The notes under the pieces are model-generated. The model searched no databases and was not told the origin of the DNA. It saw nothing but the letters and a program-made list of their open reading frames with translations. The position numbers were made by a program, and so were the translations under genes. A stretch of DNA of 47,502 nucleotides, from contig JAUMWC010000014.1 of assembly GCA_030529855.1 (NCBI GenBank), positions 1 through 47,502 on the forward strand. The letters are read 5' to 3'. This document shows, in pieces, positions 35,889-43,686 of the stretch (position 1 is its first letter; each line of letters opens with the position of its first letter). The stretch is from Gemella sp. (GTDB lineage Bacteria > Bacillota > Bacilli > Staphylococcales > Gemellaceae).

Positions 35889-36006
35889 CATATATAAAGT
35901 ATTAATATATGCTAAAAATCATAGTTTAGATATTGTTAGCTAGTGTACAGCATTGTTATTTGCTGTTAGGGTAGGGTGTTGAAATAGGAGAAGAATATTT
36001 CAGCTA

Positions 36007-36117
36007 CTATTTGAAAAATAATGTATATAATTGAATAGCTAAAGTGATTGCTATAAGTATCAAAGTTATTTTTTGCAACGTATTAGTACTGTTAAAAAAG
36101 TCTTTAATTTTTTTCAT
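36007..36117 (-). CDS. 36-aa single-span membrane peptide
   Basis: MKKIKDFFNSTNTLQKITLI... ending QLYTLFFK; too short for usual cutoffs. A basic, polar N-terminus is followed by one hydrophobic span (ITLILIAITLAIQLYTLFF). RBS TTTGGAG is 9-12 bases before the ATG. It lies 36 bases after the 46-aa gene in the same direction. Size and layout resemble small membrane toxins or small membrane regulators, but I recognise no family. Confidence 0.6.
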   Translation of the reverse strand: MKKIKDFFNSTNTLQKITLILIAITLAIQLYTLFFK

Positions 36118-36153
36118 TTTATTATTTCTCCAAATCTTATATAAATTTTTTTA

Positions 36154-36294
36154 CTACTTCACAAACCAGTAGATTAACCCAGCAATAAGAATTAATCCTA
36201 TAGCAAATTCAATCTTTTCTTTTGTAGTTGTCTTTTCTTTTTTTACTTGAACTTTCAGAGTTCCGTTTTTCGTCTTAATTTCTTTGTTGTACAT
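36154..36294 (-). CDS. 46-aa single-span membrane peptide
   Basis: It starts MYNKEIKTKNGTLKVQV and ends with the span IEFAIGLILIAGLIYWFVK. The N-terminal half is basic and polar, with a beta-like stretch (GTLKVQV), and the C-terminal half is a membrane anchor, so it is tail-anchored. RBS AAAGGAA is 9 bases before the ATG. It sits between the SAP gene and the 36-aa gene. Function unknown. The upstream stretch 36,295-36,590 holds a degenerate copy of the 34-nt repeat core (36329-36345) and a TAGCC/GGCTA hairpin (36404-36417). Confidence 0.65.
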   Translation of the reverse strand: MYNKEIKTKNGTLKVQVKKEKTTTKEKIEFAIGLILIAGLIYWFVK

Positions 36295-36590
36295 AGTGTG
36301 TTCCTTTCATTGTTTGCTATTAATACGAGCAGAATATATTGCCCGTTGATAGTATTTGTTTTTTGTTAATTTTCATATTATAATTAAAGATGTATCATAC
36401 AATTAGCCTTTCGGCTAGAGTAGGTCACTTTTTAAAATTTATAAGAGCCGTTAACAAATTGATTAAAGCTGTTAGAACTTGCAAATAGAACAAGCTTTTA
36501 TCTTTTGTTAGCTGTTCTTTTTTTTTATCCTACTGCATTGTTATTTGATGTTAGTAGGAGAGAATTTTGTCTGTTGAGTAATTACTATTT

Positions 36591-37778
36591 TTATTGCATA
36601 AATAAAGATAAGATATATAAGATTATACAAATTATAAATGTCCACCCTAAACATCCAAAGCAGCCGGAAATTTTATTATTTAAATTAACAGGTTGAATTT
36701 TCTGTTCGTGTAGTTCTCGTTCAAAATCATTTTCATCAGTATTGTCAAAGTCGCTATCATCTTCATAGTTGTCTTCATAATCATCTTCATAATCATCCTC
36801 ATCATCTTCATAATCATCTTCATGGTTATCTTCATAATAATCATAATTTGTATAATCTGTTACACGGGGATTATTATTTGATAACGTTCTTTGAAATGCT
36901 TGATTAAATATAGTATCCTTAGTATCTTCATCATTATTCAAATAAGATAAAATTATTTCTTTTATTTCAGTAACGCTAAATATATAGTTCTTTTTGTTTT
37001 TGTACTTTTTACACTCTTCATTAATGGTAGTCAAATAGCTTTCATCATTTGATATTAATTTAGAGAGATTGACTATAAAATGATTTGGAACTTCTGTTTT
37101 ATCCACAAATTGTTCATATTTTGTTTGTTCACTATTGAAATAAGCAATTTCTAGTTCTGTTAAATAGCTATACAGTGCTTTAACGTAATAAGATATTGAT
37201 AATTCAAAATCGTTGTATTTCACGGCAACGTCACCTAATTTCCTATAAGAGTAGCAGTGAACGGATTTTGGAATTTCTTTATTTACTTCTAAAGTAACCT
37301 CTATATATTTACAAATAAGTTCTAAATCAGTTCTTTCAGGGTTATCTAATGCGAATTGATAAAGTGCGTTAGGATGAGAGTATTCTTGAAATAGATTATG
37401 CACATCAATAAGGTATTGAGTATTGTTAACAAGTTCCATTCCTTTTTCTGTAACAAGTTCTACTTTTTTTACATAATTTGAATATGTGTTTAAATCAGCT
37501 TTTTCTATAATTCTTTTTATTAATACGTCTTTGTTTCCACTAACTTTTAATTCGTTCTCTTTTAGAATTTCTTTTAATTGAGCTCCAGTTAATCGACTAA
37601 GTGAACTGGCTTCATCTTCTTTTGTTTCTATCAACTGATTTTTTAATAAATTTTTTATACTTTTTTTAGTATCTACTAAATATCTATCTCTCCAAAATAC
37701 TTGCTCTAAATTAGATGCTTGTGTTTTGTAATTAAGATAATGTAATACCAGTATGTCTATTCCTTTTAAATTATTCAC
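36591..37778 (-). CDS. SAP-domain protein with acidic linker and C-terminal membrane anchor
   Basis: 395 aa. The N-terminal ~55 residues look like a winged helix; a SAP domain follows (~62-96: LTGAQLKEILKENELKVSG, NKDVLIKRI), then VELVTEKGMEL. SAP domains normally bind DNA. The middle (~110-310) is helical and TPR-like in feel. Residues ~318-350 are a run of DDYEDDEDDYEDD-type acidic repeats. The last 18 residues (GWTFIICIILYILSLFMQ) form a membrane anchor. It therefore would tether a DNA-binding head to the membrane, which is unusual. The start is GTG 37778 after AGAGGAT. It is directly downstream of the repressor. Confidence 0.75.
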   Translation of the reverse strand: MNNLKGIDILVLHYLNYKTQASNLEQVFWRDRYLVDTKKSIKNLLKNQLIETKEDEASSLSRLTGAQLKEILKENELKVSGNKDVLIKRIIEKADLNTYSNYVKKVELVTEKGMELVNNTQYLIDVHNLFQEYSHPNALYQFALDNPERTDLELICKYIEVTLEVNKEIPKSVHCYSYRKLGDVAVKYNDFELSISYYVKALYSYLTELEIAYFNSEQTKYEQFVDKTEVPNHFIVNLSKLISNDESYLTTINEECKKYKNKKNYIFSVTEIKEIILSYLNNDEDTKDTIFNQAFQRTLSNNNPRVTDYTNYDYYEDNHEDDYEDDEDDYEDDYEDNYEDDSDFDNTDENDFERELHEQKIQPVNLNNKISGCFGCLGWTFIICIILYILSLFMQ

Positions 37779-37851
37779 TATGTTATATCCTCTTCTAAAT
37801 ATTAATTTTTTTTCTTTCTTTGTGTTTTTATATAGGATTTTGTTTATAGAT

Positions 37852-37872
37852 GATAGGATAAAACGTCCTATC
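37852..37872. promoter_or_regulatory. Inverted repeat between repressor and SAP gene
   Basis: GATAGGA (37852-37858) and TCCTATC (37866-37872) with a 7-nt spacer. No T-run follows on either strand, so an operator or mRNA structure is more likely than a terminator. Confidence 0.45.
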
Positions 37873-37957
37873 GTTAAGCATTGCTGACACGTTAAAAGAA
37901 CGGGTTAGGTTACTGATTAAGTGCGTTAGTTACTGCTATAATGTTAGTAATTATCCA

Positions 37958-38611
37958 TTAATCATTATTTATAATATCACTGTCAATATACATTTCACCC
38001 AAAGACTCTAGGATAGAGTTTATTATTTCTTTTTGTTCAGTATTTAGTTCATAACTATCTAGTATATTGCTATAAAAAGTAAGTAATTCAATACCGTGTT
38101 CACTTTTTATAAAATCTAATGACTGTACAAAATTTTCACCTAGTTTTTTCTTATCGTTGGAAATTGCAATTAATATCCTAGATTTTAAGTTTATTTCATT
38201 ATCGGCTATTGCAATTAATTTATCAATATCATTAACTGTAATTTCTTGTTCTTGAAGGTATCTAATCAAATTAAGAATAGTATTCATTATAACAATTCTA
38301 TTTTTTGATTTCTTTATTTCTTCAAGTTCTTCTTTATTTAGATTTTTATATTTATCATCTAATTGAAAATAATTTTCAGATATAAATTCTCCAACGCTAC
38401 CGTAAAGTAATTCATTTACACTCATATCCCCAAGCTTTGCTATTGCTTTTATACGTTCCTTGTTAGGGAGTGAACGACCGTTCTCCCAAAATTGTATATT
38501 ACTTTTTCCGGTATCAAATATCTTTCCGAATTCTTCAAGGGTATAGCCCTTATCTAGTCGTAGTTGCTTAATTCTAAGACCTACATTTTGTTTATTAACT
38601 TGTATTTTCAT
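37958..38611 (-). CDS. XRE-family repressor (CI/Stl-like)
   Basis: 217 aa. The N-terminal HTH (~10-65; GLRIKQLRLDKGYTLEEFGK, IFDTGKSNIQFWENG) is a clear XRE domain. The C-terminal ~150 residues are helical, with no peptidase Ser/Lys pair of LexA-type CI proteins that I can see, so it is unlikely to be cleaved by RecA. In PICIs the Stl repressor is released by helper phage proteins instead; this would fit. It is divergent from the Cro-like gene across a shared control region. Confidence 0.85.
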   Translation of the reverse strand: MKIQVNKQNVGLRIKQLRLDKGYTLEEFGKIFDTGKSNIQFWENGRSLPNKERIKAIAKLGDMSVNELLYGSVGEFISENYFQLDDKYKNLNKEELEEIKKSKNRIVIMNTILNLIRYLQEQEITVNDIDKLIAIADNEINLKSRILIAISNDKKKLGENFVQSLDFIKSEHGIELLTFYSNILDSYELNTEQKEIINSILESLGEMYIDSDIINND

Positions 38612-38654
38612 TATTAAATTACCTATTTTTCTAAAATCTTACAAAATTCATTAT

Positions 38655-38750
38655 ATTATAGAAAATAAAAAAAATCTACACAAAAGTACAATTATTTATT
38701 GACAATTTCATTTCTTATATGGTAATATATACTTGTACAACAAAAGTACA
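38655..38750. promoter_or_regulatory. Divergent control region (genetic switch)
   Basis: Rightward: -35 TTGACA (38699-38704), 18-bp spacer, -10 TAATAT (38723-38728). Leftward (minus): -35 TTGTGT (38678-38683), 17-bp spacer, -10 TATAAT (38655-38660). Two operator-like copies share ACAAAAGTACA: 38680-38690, over the leftward -35, and 38740-38750, just past the rightward -10. The latter is part of the dyad TGTAC-N7-GTACA (38734-38750). A CI/Cro competition switch is the natural reading. Confidence 0.75.
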
Positions 38751-38770
38751 CTAAAGAAGGAGGTGCTAGA

Positions 38771-38974
38771 ATGACTATAAATAAATTAGCAGGTTATAGA
38801 GCAAGTGCAGGGATTAAAACAAAAACAATGGCTGAGTTGTTAAATGTTGCCCCGCAGACTTATTTAAAAAAAGAAAAGAAACAAATAATATTTAAAGATA
38901 ATGAAAAAATTAAGGTGTTAGAATTTCTAAAACAATATTTTCCTACTGTAACGTTGGAAGAATTATTTTTTTAA
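38771..38974 (+). CDS. Cro-like HTH protein
   Basis: 67 aa. A small XRE-like protein: TKTMAELLNVAPQTYLKKEK is the HTH and it ends with the typical LEELFF. It is the first rightward gene and presumably counters the repressor. Strong RBS GGAGG 8 bases before the ATG. Confidence 0.8.
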   Translation: MTINKLAGYRASAGIKTKTMAELLNVAPQTYLKKEKKQIIFKDNEKIKVLEFLKQYFPTVTLEELFF

Positions 38975-38986
38975 TAACCTAGTACA

Positions 38987-39021
38987 CATAATGCCACAAT
39001 ATTAAATCTTACAGCATTATG
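38987..39021. promoter_or_regulatory. Inverted repeat after the Cro gene
   Basis: CATAATGC (38987-38994) and GCATTATG (39014-39021), spacer 19 nt. GTACA half sites flank it (38982-38986 and 39032-39036), so it may be a third operator. A -10 TATAAT for the next gene is at 39062-39067. Confidence 0.45.
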
Positions 39022-39111
39022 AAGCGATAATGTACAGGTGCCAGAAAAAAATAAGTATATGTATAATACACAGTCTTACAAAATAAAAAAATATTATAAA
39101 GGAGAAATTAT

Positions 39112-39432
39112 ATGTATATAACTTATGTTAATGTAGGAGACGGTGGAACAATAGTAGTTCCTTGCAGTCAAATAGAAATACAACGAGCTATTTTAAATTC
39201 AAAGAATAGTAAGGGGTATGTAGAAGAGTTTGAAGAATTATCGTCTATACATATTGAAGATATTCAAGAACTTACAGAGATTCAAATAATACCACTAAAT
39301 GAGAAACGTACTGTAGAAGTTCAGGGAGATTTTAAAGTAGAAGTTCGTGACTCTTTACAAAAAATAGTGACTATCGGGGAAAAAGAATTAAACAAGTTAC
39401 GTAGTATAGTGGAACCATATTTAGAACAATAA
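39112..39432 (+). CDS. Island early protein, unknown function (106 aa)
   Basis: 106 aa, not recognised, soluble and acidic. It begins MYITYVNVGDGGTIVVP with a beta pattern and ends with a helix (ELNKLRSIVEPYLEQ). RBS AAAGGAG is well spaced. It is the second gene of the rightward arm. A stem-loop whose T-run faces the opposite strand lies directly after it (39437-39478). Confidence 0.65.
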   Translation: MYITYVNVGDGGTIVVPCSQIEIQRAILNSKNSKGYVEEFEELSSIHIEDIQELTEIQIIPLNEKRTVEVQGDFKVEVRDSLQKIVTIGEKELNKLRSIVEPYLEQ

Positions 39433-39478
39433 AAAAAACTACCAACGTGTTAAGTTTGCAGACTGAACGTTGATAGTT
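39431..39478 (-). terminator. Reverse-facing intrinsic terminator in the early region
   Basis: Arms AACTACCAACGT (39437-39448) and ACGTTGATAGTT (39467-39478), one G-U or A-C position. The T-run is on the minus strand (A-run 39431-39438), where a -10 TATAAT exists at 39525-39530. No minus-strand gene is seen, so it may end a short antisense RNA. Confidence 0.5.
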
Positions 39479-39563
39479 AAGTTATATGATAGACATTTAG
39501 AAAAAATATCTATTTGTCTATTATATCTCAAAATACAATATTAATAAAGAGAGGTAATAGCCA

Positions 39564-39854
39564 ATGGCAAAGATTAAAACAGTAGAAATTAAGGAAGTAG
39601 AAAAGGAAACAATAAAAGAATATGATTTTTTAACTGAATTAGAAAGAGCTGATATTGCATTAGGAGAAATACACGATGCGTTAACTCTTGTAATTAATTT
39701 CTTTGAACAACAACACAGAGCAGACTTAAAAGACCCGTTATCTTGTTGGGATTTAGTAAATTTTACACAAAGATACAATACAGTTTTAAAAATGGCTAGA
39801 GATAAAGTAGATAATCTTAATGCCGATATTAAAGAAGTAGTAAAGGAGTTCTAA
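39564..39854 (+). CDS. Island early protein, unknown function (96 aa)
   Basis: 96 aa, mostly helical and acidic (KEVEKETIKEYDFLTELERADIA..., coiled-coil-like C-terminus DKVDNLNADIKEV). Not recognised. RBS AGAGAGG. It ends 2 bases before the next gene, so the two are co-translated. Confidence 0.65.
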   Translation: MAKIKTVEIKEVEKETIKEYDFLTELERADIALGEIHDALTLVINFFEQQHRADLKDPLSCWDLVNFTQRYNTVLKMARDKVDNLNADIKEVVKEF

Positions 39855-39856
39855 TA

Positions 39857-40087
39857 ATGGAGAAGTTAAGAGAATATCAAGCTGTTATTTACAATGTAGG
39901 ACACGCTATAAAACTACTAGAAGTAGGTGTAAGAGAATTAGGGGAGAATGGTGGCTTTAATAAATATGAATGTAAAATCATTGATGGACTAGTAGGAACT
40001 ACAATTTTAGTTAGTGAAAAACTAGAAAAGTTATCAGAAGAAATTGAACAGGAGTTGAGAAACAATGGAAGTAGTATTAAGCAGTAA
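39857..40087 (+). CDS. Island early protein, unknown function (76 aa)
   Basis: 76 aa, helical (VGHAIKLLEVGVRELGENG ... LEKLSEEIEQEL). Not recognised. The last 23 bases overlap the start of the HTH gene. Confidence 0.6.
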   Translation: MEKLREYQAVIYNVGHAIKLLEVGVRELGENGGFNKYECKIIDGLVGTTILVSEKLEKLSEEIEQELRNNGSSIKQ

Positions 40088-40331
40088 TTACCAAGAGAAA
40101 TTAAAAGAAGAATTAAGGGAGCTTATCAGACAGACAGCAAAAGAAGAAGCTGAAAGAATACAACCAGGTAAAAGGTTATATAATGCTACTGAATTAATGC
40201 AGTATCTAGGTTGTGGGCAACAGACCCTAAAAGAATTGCAAATAGCAGGACTTAAAGAAATGAAAGTAGGTAGGCAACGATTATTTGATATTGAAGAAGT
40301 TTATGAAGTGTTAAAAGCAAGAAGAAAATAA
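40065..40331 (+). CDS. AlpA/excisionase-like DNA-binding protein
   Basis: 88 aa. An N-terminal helix (QEKLKEELRELIRQTAKEEAE) is followed by a MerR-like HTH of the HTH_17 type: LYNATELMQYLGCGQQTLKE, GLKEMKVGRQRLFDIEEVYEVL. Such proteins act as excisionases or as AlpA-like activators of integrase genes in satellites. Either role fits here. RBS CAGGAG. It overlaps the previous gene. Confidence 0.75.
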   Translation: MEVVLSSNYQEKLKEELRELIRQTAKEEAERIQPGKRLYNATELMQYLGCGQQTLKELQIAGLKEMKVGRQRLFDIEEVYEVLKARRK

Positions 40332-40409
40332 GAGAGATAAAGAGCGTATAGTAATTGTACTAGTATCGCCACTAATAAGATTATTAGGCTAGTATAAAAA
40401 TAAAAATTA

Positions 40410-40443
40410 ACCACAGTAAGATGTATTTGCAGGAATTAGAAAC
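40410..40443 (+). repeat. 34-nt repeat, copy 2
   Basis: Copy of 34452-34485 with two mismatches. It lies 31 bases before the start of the 83-aa gene and at the end of a gap (40,332-40,474) that also holds an imperfect CTAGTAT direct repeat. Confidence 0.7.
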
Positions 40444-40474
40444 TTAATCTTAAACAACAAGGAGAATTAAAACA

Positions 40475-40726
40475 ATGAAAAAACAATTTGAAATCGCAAG
40501 AAATGTATACAAAACAACAAATTATTCAATTTTTAAAGTAGGGAAGAAGTCGGAGTCATACTGGGAAACATATGAAAATTTTATTGAAACGGCTAAAAAA
40601 ACTAAACAACTACCGCTAGTAGTGGTAAGTGAAGATTTTGAAATCATATCAGGATTTATTGCATTTGAAGTATGTGAAGCTCTAGGGCTACCAGTGCAAT
40701 TTGTAATTGATAAGGAAGAAATTTAA
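40475..40726 (+). CDS. Island protein, unknown function, weakly ParB-like (83 aa)
   Basis: 83 aa. The C-terminal half (LPLVVVSEDFEIISGFIAFEVCEALGLPVQFVI) recalls the start of ParB/Srx-type domains (pattern V.V..D.EI..G..A.E...LG.PV.), but the key basic residues are missing. RBS AAGGAGAA. Function unknown. Confidence 0.6.
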   Translation: MKKQFEIARNVYKTTNYSIFKVGKKSESYWETYENFIETAKKTKQLPLVVVSEDFEIISGFIAFEVCEALGLPVQFVIDKEEI

Positions 40727-40728
40727 AT

Positions 40729-40754
40729 AAAAATGCCCTACAAAAAGTAGGGCA
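40729..40754 (-). terminator. Reverse-facing intrinsic terminator
   Basis: TGCCCTAC (40734-40741), loop AAAAA, GTAGGGCA (40747-40754). The minus strand continues with TTTTTATTT, the plus strand with AAAAATG. A minus-strand promoter TTGAAA (40812-40817), 17 bp, TATATT (40789-40794) would produce an RNA of about 55-60 nt ending here. Confidence 0.5.
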
Positions 40755-40832
40755 AAAATGATTAATATACTTAAAAAACTATATAAATAATATAGCATAT
40801 TTTAGTAATATTTTCAATGAAAGGGTAAATTA

Positions 40833-41183
40833 ATGAGTTGCAGAAAATTAGATAATGAACCTAACAAAGATATAAGGTATTTACTTTTTAATATACCTAA
40901 TTTTAGAACTAAATTAGAGCAATTAGAGAGAAATAATAACAGTAAAGAAGAAATAGTCACAGAGATTAAGAGAGAACTCTCAAGGTGGCTTAATATTCTT
41001 AATACTGACGTTGCTGTTGATATTAAAGGAATTAGGGCGAGTATATTTGATTATAGAAAACAAATGTATAAAAGTTCTTACGGACTAGATAAAGTAGGAA
41101 TATTAGATTTAACTAAGGATAGATTGAACTACTGGCAAGGACTAGCACAAATGGTATTAAAAGAAAGAGAGGAGGGTTGCTAA
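40833..41183 (+). CDS. Island protein upstream of the primase, unknown (116 aa)
   Basis: 116 aa, basic/helical (LEQLERNNNSKEEIVTEIKRELSRWL...), no known motif. The start is ATG after AAAGGG. It overlaps the primase gene by one base (TAATG), so it is probably a replication or regulation accessory. Confidence 0.62.
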   Translation: MSCRKLDNEPNKDIRYLLFNIPNFRTKLEQLERNNNSKEEIVTEIKRELSRWLNILNTDVAVDIKGIRASIFDYRKQMYKSSYGLDKVGILDLTKDRLNYWQGLAQMVLKEREEGC

Positions 41184-43684
41184 TGGCAATATATAAACAA
41201 CTAGGGTTTAAAACTAAACAATTAACACTAGTAAAGGGAAATAAACCTTTATTTGAGATGTTACAAGATTATGATGTTGTAGATGATACAACCGACTTAC
41301 AAAAATATAAAGAGCAAACAGCAACATATATTATAGTTGGAGAAATGAAACCAAATGAGCAAGGGCAGTATATAAGAAGTAATGCTAATATTATCAGCCG
41401 TGACTATGCTTTTTTAGATTATGATAAGATAGATATTTCTAATGCTGATTTTATTAATCTAGTAGCCGATAAATTACAAGGATTTGAATACCTTTTATAT
41501 CCAACTATTAGGCATACAGAAGAAAAGCCAAGATATAGGCTAGTATTGCCCCTAGAACGTTCAGCAATTGAACAAGAGTATAAAAGTACTATTCAAAGTA
41601 TAGCTGACTGTATAGGGCTTAAAAATGATAGTTCTAGTGCTACATTTTCACAGTTACAGGGTACACCTGTAGTAAGAAAATCACAAGCTGATAATTATAA
41701 GATTATTCATATCACTGGGGAAAAATACCCAGTGAGTGAAGCTAAAGTTACTAAACGTAGGGAGAAGGTACAGAAAACAGCTAATATTTTAAATTCTAAT
41801 GATTTAAAGAGAATGTTTGAGTTATACCTTGAATTAGATGAGCCTAATTTAATAGATGATTATAATAACGCCTTATCAGTAATTCAAACAATAGTAAAAG
41901 AAGAAATTGCAGGAACTATTGATGTTGTTACAGCATCAGATTTTGTTACTTTACTAGCTTATGATAATGAAGCATATATCAAAGGAAATATTGATAAGTA
42001 CAATGCTGAGAAACAACAAGCAGTAGTTAACCCTAATTATATAAGGACAACCTACACGTTTAAAGATAGATTTAGGGCTTGTATTAGTGGAGTAGTAGAC
42101 AAGAATAAACGGAAAGTTTTTGCCCAGTTATGGAATAAAAACTATACTAATCCAGTAATTGATTTTACAGAAAATAAAAACTATTTTGATATTTTAGAAA
42201 ATAACCCAAATATTAACGTCATAGAGATGTTTCAAGATATAGGTTATAGATGGAGAGAAGAAAATTCTACTATAAGTGAAAAAAATGGAAAACTGTACAT
42301 TCCAGAAATGGATTTTGTTACGGTAACGCAGTTAATAAAACAGCATATTCCTTTTATCAAAGTCGGAGAAACCAAGGACACATCAACTCTTTATTATTAT
42401 GATTTTAAACAAGGGATATATGTTCATAGCATTTCAGAGATAGAAAGTTATATAAATGCTCTAGAATATAGATATAAACCTAGATATTATTCAGAAGTAA
42501 TAAATAAATTAAAAAATGAAAATGAAGTTGAATATGTTGAAGAAATGCCAGAATATTTAAAAAATTATATTCCAGTTAATAATGGCTTGTTTAATGTTAA
42601 TTCCCAAAAATTAGAGCCATTTAGCTATAAACATTATATAACAAGTAAGGAAGCTACAAATTATAATATTGAAGCAGAAAATCCAGTAGAATATTTTGAT
42701 GTAGATAAGTGGTTTAAGGCAATAGCTAATTATGACGATGAAATAGAATTGTTATTGTGGCAATTAGTTAACGAAGCAATCAACGGTAATAACACTCGTG
42801 AAAAAATAGCAATATTATTAGGTAGCGGTAAAAACGGTAAAGGTACTTTTCAAGCAATGTTAAGAAATCTGATAGGTAAAAAGAATGTATCAGCCTTAAA
42901 AATGCATCAGTTTTCTAATAAATTCGATAAAGCTAAATTATTAGGAGCTATATGTAATATAGGCGATGATATAGAAAACTCTTACCTTGACGAAGTGGGA
43001 GATTTGAAAACAATAGCAACAGGAGACCCACTTACAATCGATAGGAAAAATAAAGACCCACTAACTATAATTACAAAAGTTTTATTAATTTTTAGTGCAA
43101 ATGAAATACCAAAGACACGAGATAAAAGCGATGCTTTTTTAAATAGATTATTGATAATTCCTTTTAATGCTGATTTTAATGGCGAAGTACAAGATAAAAG
43201 TATTAAAGAAGAAAAATTAAAAAATCCTAAAGTTTTGGAATATATTTTGAAAAAAGCCATAGAAATGAAATTTGATAAGTTTATAGAACCAAAGGCAGTA
43301 AAAAAAGCACGTGCCGATTATAAAGCTGAAAACGATACGGTTAATGATTATATGAATAACTCTTATATAATTAGAGGTTTTCATAATTTAGATGTGGTAG
43401 CAACAGCATTTATAAATGCAGATTATAAAGCATATTGTGAAAAAGCCTTGAATACAAAACCTAGAGCGAATATAGCTAAGGATTTAGCTAGGAATTTGAA
43501 TTCAGAATTTAAAAAAGACGGGGTCAGTTATTATACAAAAAATGCTAGATATACTAAAGAACATCTAGAACAGTATAGTGATTTTGACAAAGAATATTAT
43601 CACGACGATAAAGAGGGTAACCCTAATTTTAATCACTATTTAAATGATATTCCTTCTATGAAATTAATACGTGAAAAAAGATAA
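41183..43684 (+). CDS. Primase-helicase replication protein (AEP-like plus SF3)
   Basis: 833 aa. The N-terminal ~200 residues resemble an archaeo-eukaryotic primase (ISRDYAFLDYDKID with DxD near 74-84; RHTEEKPRYRLVLPL; GTPVV). An SF3 helicase follows: Walker A GSGKNGKGT (547-555), Walker B IGDDIE (594-598) and motif C LLIFSANEIP (~637-643), with a winged-helix-type C-terminal part. It is the island initiator, acting on the iterons directly behind the gene. I choose ATG 41183 (MAIYKQLGF), inside the TAATG overlap with the preceding gene and after AGGAGGG; an earlier in-frame TTG at 41177 overlaps that RBS. Confidence 0.88.
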   Translation: MAIYKQLGFKTKQLTLVKGNKPLFEMLQDYDVVDDTTDLQKYKEQTATYIIVGEMKPNEQGQYIRSNANIISRDYAFLDYDKIDISNADFINLVADKLQGFEYLLYPTIRHTEEKPRYRLVLPLERSAIEQEYKSTIQSIADCIGLKNDSSSATFSQLQGTPVVRKSQADNYKIIHITGEKYPVSEAKVTKRREKVQKTANILNSNDLKRMFELYLELDEPNLIDDYNNALSVIQTIVKEEIAGTIDVVTASDFVTLLAYDNEAYIKGNIDKYNAEKQQAVVNPNYIRTTYTFKDRFRACISGVVDKNKRKVFAQLWNKNYTNPVIDFTENKNYFDILENNPNINVIEMFQDIGYRWREENSTISEKNGKLYIPEMDFVTVTQLIKQHIPFIKVGETKDTSTLYYYDFKQGIYVHSISEIESYINALEYRYKPRYYSEVINKLKNENEVEYVEEMPEYLKNYIPVNNGLFNVNSQKLEPFSYKHYITSKEATNYNIEAENPVEYFDVDKWFKAIANYDDEIELLLWQLVNEAINGNNTREKIAILLGSGKNGKGTFQAMLRNLIGKKNVSALKMHQFSNKFDKAKLLGAICNIGDDIENSYLDEVGDLKTIATGDPLTIDRKNKDPLTIITKVLLIFSANEIPKTRDKSDAFLNRLLIIPFNADFNGEVQDKSIKEEKLKNPKVLEYILKKAIEMKFDKFIEPKAVKKARADYKAENDTVNDYMNNSYIIRGFHNLDVVATAFINADYKAYCEKALNTKPRANIAKDLARNLNSEFKKDGVSYYTKNARYTKEHLEQYSDFDKEYYHDDKEGNPNFNHYLNDIPSMKLIREKR

Positions 43685-43686
43685 TT

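Noticed and set aside
36505-36696. A 63-codon plus-strand frame over the end of the SAP gene
   Set aside because: No RBS and overlaps the membrane anchor region of the SAP protein in antisense.
34452-40443. The 34-nt repeats as the att sites of the island
   Set aside because: One copy is inside the element, between early genes, and the integrase lies outside the interval they enclose, so they cannot be attL and attR of this element.
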